Of a DNA stretch of 64,000 bases, positions 61,203 to 64,000 are shown piece after piece. The stretch's first letter is position 1. Every line of letters begins with the position of its first letter. The translations under genes and the position numbers were made by a program. The notes under the pieces are model-generated. The model searched no databases and was not told where the DNA came from. It saw only the letters and a list, made by a program, of their open reading frames with translations. This DNA comes from Methylobacterium gossipiicola. GTDB lineage: Bacteria; Pseudomonadota; Alphaproteobacteria; Rhizobiales; Beijerinckiaceae. The stretch lies in contig NZ_FOPM01000013.1 of assembly GCF_900113485.1 (NCBI RefSeq), positions 59,168-123,167 of the forward strand, written 5' to 3'.

Positions 61203-61253
61203 GTTATAGGGTACTATGTACCTTGTGTCAACCACGTTAGGTACAATGTACCT
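61203..61253 (-). promoter_or_regulatory. Promoter with two palindromic operators GGTAC-N3-GTACC
   Basis: Minus-strand TTGACA (61231-61226), 17 bp, TATAAC (61208-61203). One palindrome GGTACTATGTACC (61210-61222) lies in the spacer and a second, AGGTACAATGTACCT (61239-61253), just upstream of the -35 box; centres are 30 bp apart, about three helical turns. This is a typical repressor-controlled promoter for the gene at 60739. Confidence 0.8.
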
Positions 61254-61395
61254 CAATGCGATCGGGGGCCGCAAACGCTGACGGTTGGCTAATTACGCCG
61301 CATTTGCGGCGGGGATGCAGGCCCAAGACGTTAAGCCCGAGGTAAGCCGCGGCCCACCAATCTTCCCCCTGTGATCAACGGGGAAACACAATACA

Positions 61396-61767
61396 ATGCC
61401 AACAACTAGAGAGATTGGGGCCGCTGTTTTTGCGGCTCTCACCGACGATGACAAGGTCAACCTGCGCGAAGCGATCGAGGAAGCTCATAAGTCCGAGCAA
61501 GGCGACGGCGACGACACTTGGTACATCGAGATAAGCAACGCGGGATTCCCGATCCCGGGAAGCCGCCACGAGCCTGTAGACGACCGCGACATGATCCGAG
61601 CTTGCGCGATGATTGAGCGGGCTCACGAGATGGCCCGTGGCCAGGCGCCTATGATGGCGCTGGTCGACCACGACGACGTCCGGGCCATGATCGGGGGGGC
61701 ATTCAACTGGTCCGAGGTCGCCCGCATCGAAGCCCTCTTCACTCAGGCGCGCGGGGTGCGGTCGTGA
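61396..61767 (+). CDS. Hypothetical protein of an integrated element
   Basis: A 123-residue acidic protein, MPTTREIGAAVFAALTDDDK at the start, probably mostly helical. No family recognised. Base composition is lower in GC than the photosynthesis genes. The next gene starts within its end (GTGA). Confidence 0.55.
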   Translation: MPTTREIGAAVFAALTDDDKVNLREAIEEAHKSEQGDGDDTWYIEISNAGFPIPGSRHEPVDDRDMIRACAMIERAHEMARGQAPMMALVDHDDVRAMIGGAFNWSEVARIEALFTQARGVRS

Positions 61768-62021
61768 ACATGGAACCCTACTCCGAGCACCGTGTGCTTC
61801 ACGGCGAAGTATACAACTGGTGCAAGGCGAGCTTGATGGTGCCGGATCTTGAGCCAGAGCGTCGCGCGCAGATCGAAGAGATCCACACGCAGGCGAACAG
61901 GCGCGCCTGCTCCATAATTCCTCACGAATACGAACAGATACGCAAGAACAACGCCCTCGCGCTGAAGGAGCTCGCGTGGCTCCGGTCGGATCCCCGCGTC
62001 GACATCGGGAATGCCTACTGA
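61764..62021 (+). CDS. Hypothetical protein of an integrated element
   Basis: An 85-residue protein starting at GTG 61764 (or ATG 61770), overlapping the previous stop by 4 bp; two likely helices (DLEPERRAQIEEIHTQANRR and NNALALKELAWLRSD). Function unknown. Confidence 0.5.
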   Translation: MNMEPYSEHRVLHGEVYNWCKASLMVPDLEPERRAQIEEIHTQANRRACSIIPHEYEQIRKNNALALKELAWLRSDPRVDIGNAY

Positions 62022-62084
62022 AAGAGGGGACTCCGCACCCGTCCAGGCTTGCCGCGCGGACGGGTGCTGTTCGAAGATGCGGGC

Positions 62085-62288
62085 ATGCCAAACGATCAAA
62101 GCCCTGAGTTCTGGTGGGCAAGCGTTGATGAGGGCGAACCCGAGCCGGTCGCCCTCTGGCGCGAGGCCGGCTTATGCGAGGAGCCGCCCCAGCCTTGGGG
62201 CGCCGAACGGCTCGGGCACGAGGGCATCCTCTGGCCCGAGCGGGTTCGCCTCATCGCACGGGCGGTCTCTCCGGAGCCCGGCCGTTAA
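62085..62288 (+). CDS. Short hypothetical protein
   Basis: A 67-residue protein starting MPNDQSPEFWWASVDEGEPE; an alternative TTG start lies at 62049. Unrecognised; retained because it is collinear with the two genes before it. Confidence 0.4.
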   Translation: MPNDQSPEFWWASVDEGEPEPVALWREAGLCEEPPQPWGAERLGHEGILWPERVRLIARAVSPEPGR

Positions 62289-62319
62289 GGATGACCGGCG
62301 ATCTGCGCTTGGCTGTCCC

Positions 62320-62580
62320 TCATGGCGACACCGGCAGCCCGTGGAGCATCTTCAGCTTGCGGGGCAGCTTAGGCCGGTCGAGGCAGGCCCCCTTCACAGC
62401 CTGCCGCTTGGCCTGTGCCATCGTCACGACATCGCGGGGCGCCCATCCGTCGTAGAGGGTCCCTCCGTTCCGGGTCGTCACGATGATGTAGAAGGTCCCA
62501 TCGGGCTCGCGGTCAATTTGGATCTGCGCACCCTTGTGGGTGCCCCAGAAATGGCGGGCGGACTGCTGCTCGATCCTCAC
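62320..62580 (-). CDS. Hypothetical protein of an integrated element
   Basis: An 86-residue protein, starting at GTG 62580 that overlaps the upstream stop as GTGA and is preceded by GAGGAG. Contains GTFYIIVTTRNGGTLYDGWA. The longer frame to 62682 is low complexity. No family recognised. Confidence 0.5.
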   Translation of the reverse strand: MRIEQQSARHFWGTHKGAQIQIDREPDGTFYIIVTTRNGGTLYDGWAPRDVVTMAQAKRQAVKGACLDRPKLPRKLKMLHGLPVSP

Positions 62581-63101
62581 GACCTCCTCCCCCCGAACGT
62601 GATGGCCTGCGTGTAGAACGGCGCCCCGGGCGCGCGGGGCTGCCTCGGCTCGGGCGGCTCGGGTGGCGGAGGCGGCCGCCACCGGACACCGAGGTCCTGG
62701 TCAGCGAGCTGGCCGAACTGGCGGATCTCTCGATCGGCCTCGGCGGTCTCGGCCTCGGACATGATCGCCAGCGTCGGCCTGCCTCCGTAGCAGGACTCTG
62801 CGAAGTCGAGGCTGACCTCTTCGAGGGTGTTGTCGCTGTAGTCGACCTCCGTCTGACCGAGGCGGATCCACCGCACCTCACCTTCGATGGCGAGGAAGTC
62901 CACGATCCGCTGCGCCATCGCGACCGAGACGTTGCAGTGGTAGTAGTCGCGGGCCCCGTCGTAGGGCAGGCACACGATCGCGTCGTAGCAGGCCCCGTCG
63001 ACCGGCTCGTAGCCCTCGGCGCGCAGCCAGGCCTTCACCTGGTCATCGAAGTGGGGCCACGCCGCGAGGCCGGCCGGGCGGAGGTAGAGGGCGCACCTCA
63101 T
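62577..63101 (-). CDS. Hypothetical protein of an integrated element
   Basis: A 174-residue protein beginning MRCALYLRPAGLAAWPHFDD, with an alpha/beta-like first 135 residues and a Pro-rich tail (PPPPPEPPEP). Overlaps both neighbours by 4 bp, so part of a three-gene leftward unit. No family recognised. Confidence 0.55.
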   Translation of the reverse strand: MRCALYLRPAGLAAWPHFDDQVKAWLRAEGYEPVDGACYDAIVCLPYDGARDYYHCNVSVAMAQRIVDFLAIEGEVRWIRLGQTEVDYSDNTLEEVSLDFAESCYGGRPTLAIMSEAETAEADREIRQFGQLADQDLGVRWRPPPPPEPPEPRQPRAPGAPFYTQAITFGGRRS

Positions 63102-63685
63102 GCCCGCCTCCTCGCCCTGGCAATCGCCGCCCGGCGCTGCGCCCGGTTCGGCCCGGGCTGCTCGTCTGTGAGATGGGCGAGCCGCCGGACGAGGGGCGTC
63201 ATGTGCTGCATGGTTAGCCGGACCTCTTGGCCATCATTGTCGAGGATGCGTCCCTTGAGGGATTGGACCGCGTCACGCTCGCGATTGCGGAGGCGGGCCA
63301 TGATCGCCTCCGCGCGAATCCCGGCTTGCGTAAGTCGCGGACCCTCTGCCCACCGCTGGAAAGCTTCCTCGCGCTGGGTCTTGACGTCGTCCGGCGCGAT
63401 GGGTCCCTCGCCCACGACCTTCATAAATTCTTTGACGGCCCCTAAGGAGACCTGCCGATCGGCCGGCATTCCAAGCTCGCGCATCCTCTCCTCGATCTCG
63501 GCGAGCATCTGCTTAGATGGATCCGCCGACGATGGGGGCGCCTCCCTCCTTTCGGGGACCATCGCCTGAAACACCCGGGCTTGCTCGGGCGTCGCGACGT
63601 AGACCTCAACGTCGTCCAAGCGCGCTGTCCATGGCAGGGTGCCAGACCTGAAACTCAATCCTTCTGTCCGGGCACCCTTCAGCAA
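63098..63685 (-). CDS. Hypothetical protein, probably cut at its 5' end by an insertion sequence
   Basis: The frame opens at TTG 63685 immediately beside the IS end, and the first residues (MLKGARTEGLSFRSG) lack a normal start or ribosome site. It includes a charged helical part (QMLAEIEERMRELGMPADRQ). Product unknown; probably the 3' portion of a longer gene disrupted by the IS. Confidence 0.5.
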   Translation of the reverse strand: MLKGARTEGLSFRSGTLPWTARLDDVEVYVATPEQARVFQAMVPERREAPPSSADPSKQMLAEIEERMRELGMPADRQVSLGAVKEFMKVVGEGPIAPDDVKTQREEAFQRWAEGPRLTQAGIRAEAIMARLRNRERDAVQSLKGRILDNDGQEVRLTMQHMTPLVRRLAHLTDEQPGPNRAQRRAAIARARRRA

Positions 63686-63693
63686 CGCCCTAG

Positions 63694-64000
63694 GGCCTGT
63701 CGTCGCTTGAACGGATTGGCGCGTTTTGCGTTTTCGTCTCTCTGATTGCGGGAGGGACGATGCTGAGCGACGCGCAATGGTCTGAACTGGAGCCTCTGGT
63801 CGAGGCGTGCCGGCCCAAGGCCAAGACGCCGCCGCAGGACCTGCAACGCACGCTCTCGGCGATCCTGTGGCGGCATCGGAACGGCGCCAAATGGCGGGCG
63901 ATCCCGGAGGAACTGGGTCCGTGGTGGCGGGCCGCCCAGATCTTCATCCGCTGGTCCCGGGCCGGTGTCTGGGAGCGGCTGCTCAGCCTGGTGCAGGAGC
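63694..64000 (+). mobile_element. IS5-family insertion sequence, left part
   Basis: Starts near GGCCTGTCGTCGCTTGAACG just after a CTAG target-like sequence; continues beyond the window. The coding part is a DUF4096-type transposase. The exact end is inferred, because the right end is not visible. Confidence 0.75.
63760..64000 (+). CDS. IS5-family transposase, 5' part
   Basis: The first 80 residues (MLSDAQWSELEPLVEACRPK, then ILWRHRNGAKWRAIPEELGP and WERLLSL) match the DUF4096 N-terminal domain of IS5/IS427-like transposases. The gene is cut by the window end. GGGAGGG precedes the ATG. Confidence 0.88.
   Translation, partial: MLSDAQWSELEPLVEACRPKAKTPPQDLQRTLSAILWRHRNGAKWRAIPEELGPWWRAAQIFIRWSRAGVWERLLSLVQE

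Noticed and set aside
62581..62682. Longer start for the gene at 62320
   Set aside because: Added residues are Ala/Arg low complexity and lie inside the upstream gene; GTG 62580 with GAGGAG fits better.

Overview
The window is chromosomal DNA from an aerobic, facultatively methylotrophic, bacteriochlorophyll-making alphaproteobacterium, most likely Methylobacterium or Methylorubrum. The signs are very high GC, a photosynthesis gene cluster in the order bchFNBHLM-lhaA, a membrane formate dehydrogenase with its full accessory set, and many TTG/GTG starts with ATGA overlaps. This assignment is inference from gene content; no search was run.

Region 1 (1-16642) is one end of a photosynthesis gene cluster. 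Leftward bchF-bchN-bchB-bchH-bchL-bchM-lhaA encode dark-operative protochlorophyllide reductase (BchNBL), the H subunit of Mg-chelatase, the Mg-protoporphyrin methyltransferase, the 3-vinyl hydratase and a light-harvesting assembly protein. Rightward are the B12-binding regulator aerR/ppaA and the repressor ppsR, then a pucC-family gene, bchP, tspO, a small membrane protein and a tri-heme cytochrome c. PpsR-type operators overlap the -35 boxes of the bchF and pucC promoters.

Region 2 (16713-25372) is mixed: a GT87 membrane protein, a transglutaminase, PoxB-type pyruvate oxidase, tRNA-Arg(TCT), an HD-GYP response regulator, a fasciclin-domain secreted protein divergent from an ECF sigma/RskA anti-sigma pair, and a DUF2721 protein.

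Region 3 (25387-37732) is the formate dehydrogenase locus. A leftward operon torD-TAT peptide protein-fdhA-fdhB-fdhC ends in two small exported proteins. A second leftward operon holds five accessory genes of unknown role (DUF3306, DUF3305, DUF6352, DUF6505 and a degenerate biotin/lipoate-ligase fold), divergent from a multi-cluster iron-sulfur protein. After an acetyltransferase and a WD40-cytochrome c fusion, region 4 (39867-47020) carries four molybdopterin genes (three MoeA-like, one fused to a periplasmic-binding-like domain, and mobB) and a TupBCA tungstate importer. Together these look able to supply a tungsten or molybdenum cofactor to the formate dehydrogenase.

Region 5 (47024-54066) has two small exported proteins and a six-gene Mrp-type Na+/H+ antiporter operon with subunits A and B fused.

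Region 6 (54132-58960) is the most unusual part: a family 2B encapsulin shell gene carrying a cyclic-nucleotide-binding-like domain, a cysteine desulfurase cargo with a disordered N-terminal arm of about 275 residues, a serine O-acetyltransferase (EpsC) and a 63-residue unknown protein. It resembles the sulfur-storing encapsulin systems.

Region 7 (59680-64000) begins with a tRNA-Ile2(CAT) gene, followed by a run of small unrecognised genes, a strong promoter with twin palindromic operators, and an incomplete IS5-family element that cuts off the 5' end of a gene. This looks like an integrated element at the tRNA gene.
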